Of a DNA stretch of 60,291 nt, positions 1 through 10,824 are shown one piece after another. The notes under the pieces are model-generated. The model did not search any database, was not told the origin of the DNA, and worked only from the letters and a program-made list of their open reading frames with translations. The translations under genes and the position numbers were made by a program. The first letter of the stretch is position 1. Each line of letters begins with the position of its first letter. The stretch is from an uncultured Pelagibacteraceae bacterium (GTDB lineage Bacteria; Pseudomonadota; Alphaproteobacteria; Pelagibacterales; Pelagibacteraceae). The DNA lies in contig CACMAZ010000008.1 in the NCBI GenBank assembly GCA_902611815.1, positions 1-60,291 on the forward strand, written 5' to 3'.

Positions 1-1325
1 TATTGAATTATTGGAAAAAAGACTTTGATAAAAATTTTAATAAACATTTGAGTTATTTAGAGCAAAATCTTGAAAATCAAGACAACTACAATTCAAAATT
101 TTCTCAACTTCTTGAAAATATGGATATTTTTGAAAACTCACAAGATCAACAAAATATGCAAAACCAGGATAGTCAAAACCCTACGAACAACGAAAAGACA
201 AATAATGATGATAATGATGATAATGATGATAGTTCTGAGAAAAAAAGTGAAGATCAATTTAATACTGAAACTGACTATGACGTAAACCAATTTAGGATGG
301 AGGAAGACCAAGAAGAGACGGAAGAATCTGGGGAAAGTTTAGAAAGAGTTACTCAAAAGATGAACTTAAATAAAAAACATATTGAGTATAAAGTTTTTAC
401 TACTAAATTTGATGAGATCGCTAAGGCAGAAAATTTAGAAAAAGAAGTAGAGATTTTAAGATTAAGGAAAAATCTTGACCAGCAATTGCTTAATTTTCAA
501 GATTTGATCACAAAATTAGCTAATAAATTGCAAAGACAATTACTGGCAATACAAAATAGGTCATGGGAGTATGATCTTGAAGAAGGCTTATTAGATAGTT
601 CAAAACTTACAAGAATTATAGTTGAACCACGAAATTCTCTCTCTTTTAAAAAAGAAAAAGATTTTGAATTTAAAGATACAATAGTTACATTATTAATTGA
701 TAACTCTGGTTCTATGAGAGGTAGACCAATAACTATTGCCGCTTTATGTGCGGATATCCTGTCTAGAACATTAGAGAGATGTAATGTTAAAGTTGAAATA
801 CTTGGATTTACAACTAAGAACTGGAAAGGTGGAGAATCAAGAGAAGATTGGAATAAGAACGGAAAACCTCATTATCCAGGAAGATTAAATGATCTAAGAC
901 ATATCATTTATAAAAGTGCAGATTCAAACTGGCGACAATCAAAAAAAAATTTAGGCCTAATGTTAAAGGAGGGTTTGCTTAAAGAGAATATAGATGGAGA
1001 GGCAATATTGTGGGCTTTTAACAGATTAAAAAAGAGAAAAGAAGAAAGAAAAATTTTAATGGTTATCTCCGATGGTGCACCTGTTGATGACTCAACACTA
1101 TCGGTAAACTCTGGAGATTTTTTAGAAAAACACTTAAAAAAAGTCGTAAAAACAATTCAAGATAATCAAGATTTCGAAATTCTAGCCATTGGGATTGGTC
1201 ATGATGTCTCTCGTTATTATAGAAAAGCTATTAAAATTACTGATGTTCAAGAGCTTGGGGATGTAATGATAAAGCAACTAAGTCACTTGTTTGATAAAAA
1301 AACTAAAAAGAAAACTTATCATTAA
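1..1325 (+). CDS. cobT: CobT-like VWA-domain protein, 5'-truncated
   Basis: This is the C-terminal part of a CobT-type protein; the frame is open to the window edge, so the true start lies upstream. CobT pairs with the AAA+ protein CobS as the chelatase subunits that help CobN insert cobalt in aerobic cobalamin synthesis. Visible residues about 45-110 are a low-complexity Asp/Glu/Asn stretch typical of CobT and ChlD linkers. A von Willebrand A domain follows from about residue 225, with the metal-site motif DNSGSM near residue 234 and SDGAP near 356. The tail is Lys-rich. It converges with the RegB-type gene and the stops overlap by four bases. Whether it serves cobalamin or is an orphan MoxR/VWA-type chaperone cannot be decided here. 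The family call is firm; the function is open. Confidence 0.85.
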   Translation, partial: LNYWKKDFDKNFNKHLSYLEQNLENQDNYNSKFSQLLENMDIFENSQDQQNMQNQDSQNPTNNEKTNNDDNDDNDDSSEKKSEDQFNTETDYDVNQFRMEEDQEETEESGESLERVTQKMNLNKKHIEYKVFTTKFDEIAKAENLEKEVEILRLRKNLDQQLLNFQDLITKLANKLQRQLLAIQNRSWEYDLEEGLLDSSKLTRIIVEPRNSLSFKKEKDFEFKDTIVTLLIDNSGSMRGRPITIAALCADILSRTLERCNVKVEILGFTTKNWKGGESREDWNKNGKPHYPGRLNDLRHIIYKSADSNWRQSKKNLGLMLKEGLLKENIDGEAILWAFNRLKKRKEERKILMVISDGAPVDDSTLSVNSGDFLEKHLKKVVKTIQDNQDFEILAIGIGHDVSRYYRKAIKITDVQELGDVMIKQLSHLFDKKTKKKTYH

Positions 1326-2605
1326 ATTTCTTTTAATGAAGTATTTTCCCAGCTTATAATTACTTCTGCTCCAGGTCGTGTTTTTGAGTTTCGACAAATT
1401 ACCTTTGCTTTATTTCTTTCAAGTAAGGTTTTGCCTATAAATATTCCCAATCCCAAACCTGATTTTGCATTGTTATTATTTTTAGATGAAGATTTGATAT
1501 AAGGCTCACCAATTTTACTTAAAATATCTTTAGGGTATCCTTCTCCATCATCTTCTATCGAAATTTCAGTAATTTCATTATTACTTTTCACTGAAACATA
1601 TATTTTGTTATTAGAGAATTTATTTGCATTACCTATAAAATTTCTAATCCCATATATTATTTCGATTATTTTCGATATTTTAAATGAATTTGCATCTTGA
1701 CTTAAATTGATTATAAATTTTTTATCTGATATTTCCTTAAAAGATTTAATAATTTCTGATACATATTCCGATATAGACAATTCCTGATTTATAAAATCAT
1801 CATCCTGAGATGGATTTAAAGACAGTTTTTTTAAAATTTGACCACATCTGTCAACTTGACTAACTAATAATTCAATATCTTTTTTTATATCTTTTTGATC
1901 CTTAAACTGTTTATACATATCCTGCGATATAACTTTTATTGTTGAAAGAGGTGTATTTAAAGAATGTGCTGCAGCTGCAGCTTGACCTCCAAGAGAAACA
2001 AGTTCATGTTCTTTTGCAATAACTTGTTCTAATTTATCTAAAGCCTCTTTTCTTAGTCTTGATTCTCTTCCAAATGTAGCAGCAAAATAATTTAGAAATA
2101 TTAATGCTATGATTAGAGATGTTGGAATTGCGTAATAATAAAAATTGTTTACTAAAATTTTATTTGTTCCAGGATAATTTAACTCTTCATGATAAAATGT
2201 TAATAATAGTATGGATAAAATCGTTGAACAAATCAATGTTAAACTGGCTCTTATTTCAAGGTTAGAAGATGAAAAAACGCTAGGTATGATTAAGAATATT
2301 GCAAAAGGATTTAAAATTCCACCGGTAAGAAAAATTAAAGAACTTAACTGCAAAATATCTATTAATAAAAAAATAAAAGATGCCCTATTTGATAGAATAT
2401 TTTTTTGATAAAAATAGACTAAAATTAAGTTTGTTAATATTCCTAGAAATATTATTGAATTTGTTAGGTAAATATTAAATCCAAATTTAAAAAAGAAATA
2501 TACAATGTTTATGGTTAAAAATTGACCAATTATACCTATCCACCTTAAGTTAATATAAGTAGACTTGTTTAAAGAATATATTTTAGAAACAGGAAATGTT
2601 TCCAT
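1322..2605 (-). CDS. regB: RegB/PrrB/ActS-type redox sensor histidine kinase
   Basis: Membrane sensor kinase of the RegB family, which phosphorylates a RegA-type regulator in response to redox or quinone state. About six hydrophobic segments fill residues 20-175. They include LTGGILNPF (93-101), matching the GGxxNPF quinone-sensing motif of RegB. The H-box is [12 protein letters not shown] with His214. A Cys at 254 in the sequence VDRCGQIL sits where the redox-active Cys of RegB is found. The N-box is around Asn327, G1 is DDGEG (352-356) and G2 is GLGLG (383-387). At 427 residues it is slightly shorter than classical RegB. No regA partner is adjacent. It lies five bases downstream of gyrB on the same strand and may be cotranscribed with it. 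Confidence 0.9.
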   Translation of the reverse strand: METFPVSKIYSLNKSTYINLRWIGIIGQFLTINIVYFFFKFGFNIYLTNSIIFLGILTNLILVYFYQKNILSNRASFIFLLIDILQLSSLIFLTGGILNPFAIFLIIPSVFSSSNLEIRASLTLICSTILSILLLTFYHEELNYPGTNKILVNNFYYYAIPTSLIIALIFLNYFAATFGRESRLRKEALDKLEQVIAKEHELVSLGGQAAAAAHSLNTPLSTIKVISQDMYKQFKDQKDIKKDIELLVSQVDRCGQILKKLSLNPSQDDDFINQELSISEYVSEIIKSFKEISDKKFIINLSQDANSFKISKIIEIIYGIRNFIGNANKFSNNKIYVSVKSNNEITEISIEDDGEGYPKDILSKIGEPYIKSSSKNNNNAKSGLGLGIFIGKTLLERNKAKVICRNSKTRPGAEVIISWENTSLKEI

Positions 2606-2610
2606 ATTTT

Positions 2611-4707
<2,097 letters not shown>

Positions 4708-4740
4708 TTACTTATTTAATAAAACTTACTATGCTATGAA

Positions 4741-4777
4741 GATCAAATTAACCTTTAAATTGGCGGTTTATTTGATC
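4741..4777. repeat. Long inverted repeat upstream of gyrB
   Basis: Left arm GATCAAATTAACC (4741-4753) and right arm GGTTTATTTGATC (4765-4777) pair at 12 of 13 positions around an 11-base loop. It lies between tRNA-Ser and gyrB, both transcribed leftward, so the transcribed form would sit in the tRNA 3' trailer or the gyrB leader. No T-run follows in the leftward direction; on the plus strand a T-run starts about ten bases beyond it. It may be a processing stem, a weak terminator or a gyrB control element. The structure is seen directly; the role is unknown. Confidence 0.6.
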
Positions 4778-4830
4778 AATAATTAATTTTTTTTCTAAAA
4801 AATCTAATTTTCAAAAATAAATAAGAAAAA

Positions 4831-4920
4831 TGGCGGAGAGAGTGGGATTCGAACCCACGAAAGAGTTGCCCCTTAACACGCTTTCCAAGCGTGCGCCTTA
4901 AACCACTCGGCCATCTCTCC
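4831..4920 (-). tRNA. tRNA-Ser (GGA)
   Basis: Read on the minus strand, the acceptor GGAGAGA pairs with TCTCTCC, and CCA is encoded at the 3' end. The anticodon stem-loop ACGC-TTGGAAA-GCGT gives anticodon GGA. A long variable arm (about TTAAGGGGCAACTCTT) identifies a class II serine tRNA. The T-arm contains GGTTCGAATCC. It separates gyrB from the glycan block; the neighbouring glycosyltransferase-like gene ends only 24 bases upstream of its 5' end. Confidence 0.97.
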
Positions 4921-4944
4921 TAATTTTATACGACAATAGAAGAT

Positions 4945-5841
4945 TCATATTTTTTTTTCATTATTTTTGATTTTTTCTAAAAGTCTTTTTTTTAATCTCC
5001 CATATGTTTTTTTTTGGCGGTTTAAAAACCTTCTAAAAATACTATATTTTAAATCTCTTTTAGCTAAAATTGGTGAGTATTTATTATGCTCCCAAGTCCT
5101 TTTGTTGTCTAAGCAAGCCCAATCACATTCATAAGCTGAAAATGACTTTAGTTTATATCTTTTACAAAGTAATGAATAAACACTTTGATCATGCCTATTT
5201 TCAACGAAGTCTGAATAGTTTTTAATTTTTGAAAAACTATCATCAATTAAATCAAAATTTTTATCAAAAACCTCAAGCCATTGATTTATAAAATTTATAG
5301 ATTCATCTGTTTTTTTTATAAAAATACAACCTGCCCAATATTGTGGGCTTTTTACAATCTTTTCATTACTGTAATAGCCAAAGTAATCAAGTAAATCACC
5401 TTTCGTATATGCTTTTTCCAGCCTTTCCGGGAATGAGATTTGCTTATTTCGATAAGTAAAATTCGAATGATATTGAAATGGTAGTATCCATTTATCATCC
5501 ATATTAATAAAATCTAAATATTCATTAAATTTTAAAACATTTTCTTTAATGATATGACAGCCTATATCTAAATAATTTATAACGTCACCATATTGTATTT
5601 CATCAAAAATTTTTTTTATTAAATACGGTTTCCATATCCAATAGCCATACCCTCTTTTTTTATTTATGGATAACAAATAATTTAATTTACTTGCTAAATC
5701 TTTTGGTAAATTATTTGAATTGAAAATCTTTATTTTAGAATAAAAATTAGACTCTCTCGCTTGAATTGAAAGTCTATTTATGCTTCTCTTAAGATCATTT
5801 GAAGCGAATGCCAACAAGACTGTTTCTTTATTTTTTGACAT
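4945..5841 (-). CDS. Putative glycosyltransferase-like protein of the surface glycan block
   Basis: A 298-residue soluble-looking protein that I cannot place in a named family. Features recalling capsule or LPS glycosyltransferases include RGYGYWIWKPYLI (about 63-75), a YLDIGCH element (about 90) in the position of a DxD-like metal motif, and a late HDQSVYSLL (about 218) of the kind seen near the acceptor site of GT-A enzymes. The C-terminus is strongly basic. Its ATG shares one base with the galE stop (TAATG), so it is translationally coupled to galE and probably acts on the same glycan. Sugar and linkage are unknown. Confidence 0.6.
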   Translation of the reverse strand: MSKNKETVLLAFASNDLKRSINRLSIQARESNFYSKIKIFNSNNLPKDLASKLNYLLSINKKRGYGYWIWKPYLIKKIFDEIQYGDVINYLDIGCHIIKENVLKFNEYLDFINMDDKWILPFQYHSNFTYRNKQISFPERLEKAYTKGDLLDYFGYYSNEKIVKSPQYWAGCIFIKKTDESINFINQWLEVFDKNFDLIDDSFSKIKNYSDFVENRHDQSVYSLLCKRYKLKSFSAYECDWACLDNKRTWEHNKYSPILAKRDLKYSIFRRFLNRQKKTYGRLKKRLLEKIKNNEKKI

Positions 5842-6824
5842 TATTTTTTACTTAATTTTCTTTCCCATTTAATGGAACTTAAAAGAATTTTTTTAATATT
5901 ATTATATTTAGGTTTCCATTTAAAAGTTTTGTTGAATTTATTTATATTGGAGTATACTTGATCAACATCTCCTGCTCTCCTTTTTTCATAAACAACTCTA
6001 CAATTTTTTTTAATTTTTTTAAAAATATTGATTATCTCTTGCACTGAATAGCCTATTCCATAACCGCAGTTAAGGGTGATAGATTTTTTTTTTTTGCATA
6101 AGTAATTAATACACTTAACATGAATGTCTGCTAAGTCTGAGACATGAATAAAATCCCTGATACATGTGCCATCTTTAGTTTTGTAATTATTACCATATAT
6201 TCGAACCACTGGTTTTTTTTTCAGTGCTTGAATAGAAATATTTTTAAAAAGATGATCATGTGATTTTTCTATCTCACCGATTTTATTTGAAGGACTTGCT
6301 CCTGCAACATTAAAATATCTTAGAATTGAATATTTGTAGCCAATTTTTTTTGAATATTTTTTTATGAGATTTTCACCTTTATATTTTGTGTAAGCATAAT
6401 ACCCCAGTGGATTTGGTTTTTTGTTCTCACTTACTGCTCCTTTGACGTTTCCATAAATTGAACAAGATGAAGAAAAAATAAAATTATTTACACTAGAATT
6501 TTTACAAGCTTCTATTAAGTTTTTAGTACCAATAATATTGTTTTTATAATACTTTTTTCTATTATTTTCTGCCTCACTAACATTAAGATATGCTGCCAAG
6601 TGAATTATTGTATCGATTTTGTTTTCACAAATTATCTTATTTAACAATTTTTTGTTTTTTAAATCAACTTTGAAAAATTTTGTTTTTTTGTTTATCAATC
6701 TTTTGAATCCGGTTACCAAGTTATCAATAATAATTATATTATTTTTTGTATTTACCAGCTGTTCAGCAATGTGGCTTCCTATATAACCAGCGCCACCTGT
6801 GATCAAAATATTTAATTTTTTCAA
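5841..6824 (-). CDS. galE: UDP-glucose 4-epimerase (GalE-type SDR)
   Basis: Extended short-chain dehydrogenase that interconverts UDP-glucose and UDP-galactose (or the N-acetyl forms) using NAD. The Rossmann motif GGAGYIGSH lies at residues 10-18 and the catalytic YAYTKYK (Tyr-x3-Lys) near residue 145, with SSSCSIYG before it supplying the catalytic Ser. Other GalE-family markers are LRYFNVAGA and RDFIHVSDLADIH. The length, 327 residues, is normal. It lies in a leftward run of glycan genes and presumably supplies an activated sugar for them. The specific epimer substrate is inferred. Confidence 0.93.
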   Translation of the reverse strand: MKKLNILITGGAGYIGSHIAEQLVNTKNNIIIIDNLVTGFKRLINKKTKFFKVDLKNKKLLNKIICENKIDTIIHLAAYLNVSEAENNRKKYYKNNIIGTKNLIEACKNSSVNNFIFSSSCSIYGNVKGAVSENKKPNPLGYYAYTKYKGENLIKKYSKKIGYKYSILRYFNVAGASPSNKIGEIEKSHDHLFKNISIQALKKKPVVRIYGNNYKTKDGTCIRDFIHVSDLADIHVKCINYLCKKKKSITLNCGYGIGYSVQEIINIFKKIKKNCRVVYEKRRAGDVDQVYSNINKFNKTFKWKPKYNNIKKILLSSIKWERKLSKK

Positions 6825-6851
6825 TTTTTATCCTAAGTAGATTTCTTCAAA

Positions 6852-7673
6852 TTAAGTTTTGTAATTCTCAAAGTCAAAAAAGGTCCATGGCCATTGTAAA
6901 TATTTAGTATTTTTTTTGAACCAAAAAGATAAATATCTTTCAGCCAGATATGCATATAATCTTGTGGTATCATATCCTTTTAAACCTTTAAATCCAAAAA
7001 TCTTTTCACATTCAAATAACCACTCAAATAAATCTTCGTACCATTTATTCATTATTGGACTTTTGGTAATGAACATTATATGTGGGTTGAAAGAGCAATT
7101 TTCGTTGACATATTCCCTAAAATCACTTCTCTCATTTTTTGATAAAATATCTATTGCTTTATCAAGATTTCCATATCCATGGTGCATATCAAAATGAAAT
7201 TTTATTGTCCTTTTATTTTCGTTAAAAAATGGCAATGGATTTTTTATTAATGACTTAAATCCTCTTTTTATCATTTTCATTTTCTTAATCTTATTAATTT
7301 TTATCGGCTCACATATTATGGCTTCTTTATTTTTCCACTCTTCTGCTGGATGATTTAGAATTATTTCAGATATATCTTTATTAATATTAATCTTATTTTG
7401 ACTAACTTTTGTCCAAAATCTTCTTTTCTGACAGAAACCAACCCAATTCTTGTTATTAAGATCCAATTTATTTTTCCAATACCAATATTGAAAAGTAAGT
7501 TCAGAATAGTACTTTTCTTTAGAAAATATGTTTATCCCATTATCACATCTCAGATAATTTTCAGGTGGTTCTTCCCGACCTACCCAACCGAGTTTATATG
7601 ATGAACTCTCTAAAAAATTGACACGTTTATCTGTGATACAAAATAATTCTAAATTTATATTTTTATTTTCCAT
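6852..7673 (-). CDS. DUF4422-like glycosyltransferase
   Basis: A 273-residue protein matching the DUF4422 pattern found in capsule and exopolysaccharide clusters: DNGINIFSKEKYYSELTFQYW (about 44-64), then WKNK and GFCQKRRFW (79-87), where the family has ElTalYWaWKN and GlcHYRR. The mid part has HFDMHHGYG and the C-terminal half is Trp- and aromatic-rich. It overlaps the upstream GT2 gene by 19 bases, so the two are coupled. The donor sugar is unknown. The family call rests on motif recall only. Confidence 0.7.
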   Translation of the reverse strand: MENKNINLELFCITDKRVNFLESSSYKLGWVGREEPPENYLRCDNGINIFSKEKYYSELTFQYWYWKNKLDLNNKNWVGFCQKRRFWTKVSQNKININKDISEIILNHPAEEWKNKEAIICEPIKINKIKKMKMIKRGFKSLIKNPLPFFNENKRTIKFHFDMHHGYGNLDKAIDILSKNERSDFREYVNENCSFNPHIMFITKSPIMNKWYEDLFEWLFECEKIFGFKGLKGYDTTRLYAYLAERYLSFWFKKNTKYLQWPWTFFDFENYKT

Positions 7674-8386
7674 TTTATTAAAAAGCTCTTTATTATAAAT
7701 ATTATTAATTGTAATAAAACCAATAAATTCATTTTACTTTTGCCAGATTTTCTAGAGTCAAAAAAAATATCACAATCCAAAATTTTTAATTTTTCAGGAC
7801 AAGAGTAAATTATATCAGCTAAGATCTTATACCCTTGTCCAAATAATTTTTTTTTATTTTTTTTATAAATTCTTTTTTTAAAAATAAAGAATCCGCTTAA
7901 AGGGTCTGTAGTCTTATTATCTAATAAAAAATTAATTATATATATAATGAACAAAGAGCTTATAAATCTAAAAAAATTTAGTCCCGGTCCTCTTTTCTTT
8001 AAGAGATTCCTGCTACCAATTACAACATCAGCTTTATTCTTAAAAAAAACTTGTAGTAGTTTTTTAATATATCTGGGTGGGTGCTGAAGGTCACCATCCA
8101 TAACAACAATGTTTTCATATAAAGACCTATTGAACCCAATAAAGAGTGATTGGGTTAAATCTCTTCTTTTTTTTTTCCTGATAAAATATCTAACAAATTT
8201 TTTTTTACGTTTTATATTATTTAAAATTTTACAGGTATTATCGGTTGAATTGTCATCGACTAAGATTATTTCAAAATTATTAAGATTCATTTGGTTTTTT
8301 ACATCTTCAATTTCTTTTATTAATCGAATTAAATTTTTTTCCTCATTTAAAATGGGTATTACAATTGAAATATTATTAATTTTCAT
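7655..8386 (-). CDS. GT2 glycosyltransferase, dolichyl/polyprenyl-phosphate mannosyltransferase-like
   Basis: Family 2 GT-A enzyme that probably charges a polyprenyl phosphate or extends a lipid-linked glycan. It opens with SIVIPILNEEKNL, followed by LVDDNSTDNT near residue 45 and MDGDLQHPP (about 96-104), the metal-binding and acceptor signature of the DPM1-type subgroup. GSRNL and TDPLSGFF follow. The C-terminus is hydrophobic and basic, which suits membrane attachment. At 243 residues it is the normal length for the single-domain form. It is the first gene of the leftward glycan set and is divergent from the methyltransferase gene. Confidence 0.88.
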   Translation of the reverse strand: MKINNISIVIPILNEEKNLIRLIKEIEDVKNQMNLNNFEIILVDDNSTDNTCKILNNIKRKKKFVRYFIRKKKRRDLTQSLFIGFNRSLYENIVVMDGDLQHPPRYIKKLLQVFFKNKADVVIGSRNLLKKRGPGLNFFRFISSLFIIYIINFLLDNKTTDPLSGFFIFKKRIYKKNKKKLFGQGYKILADIIYSCPEKLKILDCDIFFDSRKSGKSKMNLLVLLQLIIFIIKSFLIKWKIKI

Positions 8387-8420
8387 TAAACGTCTTTAAT
8401 TTTTATATTATTAATACAAA

Positions 8421-8446
8421 ATAAATCATGATAATAAATCATGATA
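8421..8446. repeat. Two tandem 13-bp repeats in a divergent promoter region
   Basis: ATAAATCATGATA occurs twice head to tail (8421-8433 and 8434-8446). Each copy contains the 8-bp palindrome ATCATGAT. They occupy most of the 67-base gap between the divergent GT2 and methyltransferase genes, ending seven bases before the methyltransferase ATG. They could be paired operator sites or a chance A/T repeat. Confidence 0.5.
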
Positions 8447-8453
8447 TAAGATT

Positions 8454-9164
8454 ATGACAAAAAAAAAATTTGATTATGAAGATATAGATGTGGGGTTTTA
8501 TGATCATATTTACCAAAAAAAAGAGGGTGTTAGAAGTGCTTGGCATCATATTAAATTTAATTTTGTTAAAGAAAAAATAGACAATCAGAATCATCATTTA
8601 GATATTGGTTGCGGAAGTGGTACTTTTTTATCTATATTAAATAATAAATTCTCAGCTGGAATTGATATTTCTGAAAAACAAATCAGTTATGCTAATAAAA
8701 AATACAGTACAGATAGTAAAAAATTTTTGCAATTTGATAAAGTAATTCCATTTGAAGACAATAGTTTTGACTCAGTTTCAATGATTGAATTAATTGAACA
8801 TTTGTCTGATGATGAAATTGCAAGTATATTTCAACAAATACATAGAGTTCTTAAAAAAGGTGGAAAAATTTATATAACCACTCCTAATTATTTGTCATTA
8901 TGGCCCATTTTAGAATTTATTTTAAATAAAGTTTCAAAGGTGTCGTATGAAGATCAACATATAAGTAAATTTAATTTTTTAAATATAAATAAAATTATTA
9001 ATAATGATAAATTTAATATAATAAAAAAAAATTCGTTTATATTTTTAAGCCCTTTTACAGCTTTTTTTTCATTCAAATTTTCAATTTTTTTTTCGAAAGT
9101 TGAAAGGATACTGTTAAAATTTTTACCTGGTTTTTTGTTATTTATAGAAATTGAAAAAAAATGA
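8454..9164 (+). CDS. Class I SAM-dependent methyltransferase
   Basis: A 236-residue methyltransferase with the SAM-binding motif HHLDIGCGSGTF (GCGSG at 52-56), GIDISEKQI as motif II, and FDSVSMIELIEHL, the post-II region typical of the UbiG/Methyltransf_11 type. KKGGKIYITTPN follows. The C-terminal third is Phe-rich and hydrophobic and may touch the membrane. It overlaps the downstream membrane glycosyltransferase by four bases (ATGA), forming a two-gene rightward unit inside the glycan block. The substrate is inferred to be a glycan or lipid-linked intermediate. Confidence 0.85.
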   Translation: MTKKKFDYEDIDVGFYDHIYQKKEGVRSAWHHIKFNFVKEKIDNQNHHLDIGCGSGTFLSILNNKFSAGIDISEKQISYANKKYSTDSKKFLQFDKVIPFEDNSFDSVSMIELIEHLSDDEIASIFQQIHRVLKKGGKIYITTPNYLSLWPILEFILNKVSKVSYEDQHISKFNFLNINKIINNDKFNIIKKNSFIFLSPFTAFFSFKFSIFFSKVERILLKFLPGFLLFIEIEKK

Positions 9165-10822
9165 AAACACTAGAAATTTCGCTAGTTAGTCTAGTTATAC
9201 TTATTTCTTTTAGTTTAAATTTTTACTTTGGTCACCAAGGCTTGATGCCACTAGATGACCTACAAAATTTTAACTCTGGATTTAGAGTATTAAACGGTGA
9301 TTTTCCATTTAGAGATTATTATTCTATAACTGGTCCAATTTTAGATATTTGGCAGGGAAATATTTATAAAATATTTGGTGTTAGTTGGCAATCATTCTTA
9401 CTTCAGGCCTCAATTATGAATTGCCTTTATTCATTAACTATTTTTTCATTCTTGAAATGTCTTAAATTCAGTTCAATTAACTGTTTCTACTATTCACTAA
9501 GCGCTGGTGTACTTATGTATCCAACAGCTGGTAATCCTACGGTGGAACATAACTCATTAATATTAAGTTTAATTGCTACATTAATTTTTTTTACAGCCCT
9601 AATGCAGAATAAAAAAAAATATATTTTTGTTAGTATTTTAATCTTTTTTATTGCCTTTTTTACTAAACAAGTTCCTACGAGTTATTTTATTATTTTTTGT
9701 ATTTTAATTTATATATTTAGAATATTTTCTAATTACGACATATTAACTTTGTTTCACACTTTTATTTATACATTAATTATATCAATAATTTTTATGATTT
9801 ATTTTAATTTAAACAATGTATCTTTTGAAAATATTTATGATCAATATATAACAATTGCTACAAATTTGGGTGAGAATAGATTAGCAGATTTAAATTTTAA
9901 TTTTGTATATGAAAATATTTCAAAACTTTTTTTTTTATTATTTTTACTTATTCCATCATTTTACTTATCATTCATTACAAGAAAATTTGATATTTCAATA
10001 ATTTTAATTAGTTTAAGTTTAATAATCATATTTTATGAGATACATTCAAACAATCAACCTATTACATTTTCTTTACTACCTTTATATGTATCATTGTTCT
10101 ACTATTTCTATTCTAAAGAAAATTTAGAATTAACATTTGTTAAATATTTTTTACACCTAATAATAGTATATGCTTTTTATAGGATTTTGAGATATGAAAC
10201 TTTTTATATCTTTATTTTTATTTCATTATTTTTAATTATTTACTTTAAAAAAAAAGGATCGATAAATAATCTCTTATTGGTTTATCTTTTTGTTACAACA
10301 TGTTTGTATTTTGAAAAATATATAAAAATAAGAGCATGGGATGATTTGAGCAAAAACCAGTTAAGCAAAAGTTTTGATGCGGGTTTAATTGATGCAAAAT
10401 TTAAGTATTTAAAATGGAAAACTGTTTATTATGAAGATGCAGAAGATGAGAAAAAACTAATTTTTTCTACATTAAATTATTTAAAGAATTTAGATAAAAA
10501 CGTTAATTATATACTGATTAGTGATTATCAAATATATAATGCAGTATTAGATAAAAAAGATTTTTCTCCAGTTAAATATTGGTTCGAAAATGCCACTTAT
10601 CCATCAAAAAATCATAGACTAAGAGAAAAATTTGAGATGTTTTTTCAATCAAAAATAACAAAAAACAATGTTTCTCAAATTATTATTGATAATACTGCAA
10701 AATTTAAGTCCGAGGAATTATTTGAGTTTAGCTGGCTTTATAATTGCTTAGAAAAAAAAAATAATTTTACTCAAGATGAAATTATTGATGTTTTTTTGAT
10801 TAAGAATAATTGTATTAAATAG
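9161..10822 (+). CDS. Multi-pass membrane protein, probable GT-C-type glycosyltransferase
   Basis: A 553-residue protein with about ten or more hydrophobic helices. A periplasmic-type loop after the first helix carries PLDDLQNFNSGFRV, and an acidic pair in this place is typical of GT-C enzymes that use polyprenyl-phosphate sugars. The last 150 residues are hydrophilic and could form a soluble domain. It pairs with the GT2 gene across the divergent promoter: one could make the lipid-linked sugar and the other transfer it. No exact family is recognised. It converges with the GT17 gene with a two-base gap. Confidence 0.65.
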   Translation: MKTLEISLVSLVILISFSLNFYFGHQGLMPLDDLQNFNSGFRVLNGDFPFRDYYSITGPILDIWQGNIYKIFGVSWQSFLLQASIMNCLYSLTIFSFLKCLKFSSINCFYYSLSAGVLMYPTAGNPTVEHNSLILSLIATLIFFTALMQNKKKYIFVSILIFFIAFFTKQVPTSYFIIFCILIYIFRIFSNYDILTLFHTFIYTLIISIIFMIYFNLNNVSFENIYDQYITIATNLGENRLADLNFNFVYENISKLFFLLFLLIPSFYLSFITRKFDISIILISLSLIIIFYEIHSNNQPITFSLLPLYVSLFYYFYSKENLELTFVKYFLHLIIVYAFYRILRYETFYIFIFISLFLIIYFKKKGSINNLLLVYLFVTTCLYFEKYIKIRAWDDLSKNQLSKSFDAGLIDAKFKYLKWKTVYYEDAEDEKKLIFSTLNYLKNLDKNVNYILISDYQIYNAVLDKKDFSPVKYWFENATYPSKNHRLREKFEMFFQSKITKNNVSQIIIDNTAKFKSEELFEFSWLYNCLEKKNNFTQDEIIDVFLIKNNCIK

Positions 10823-10824
10823 CT

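Noticed and set aside
4831..4944. tRNA-Ser as an integration site for the glycan block
   Set aside because: The block lies on the 5' side of the tRNA, no integrase gene is present, and no repeat of the tRNA 3' end was found at the other border.
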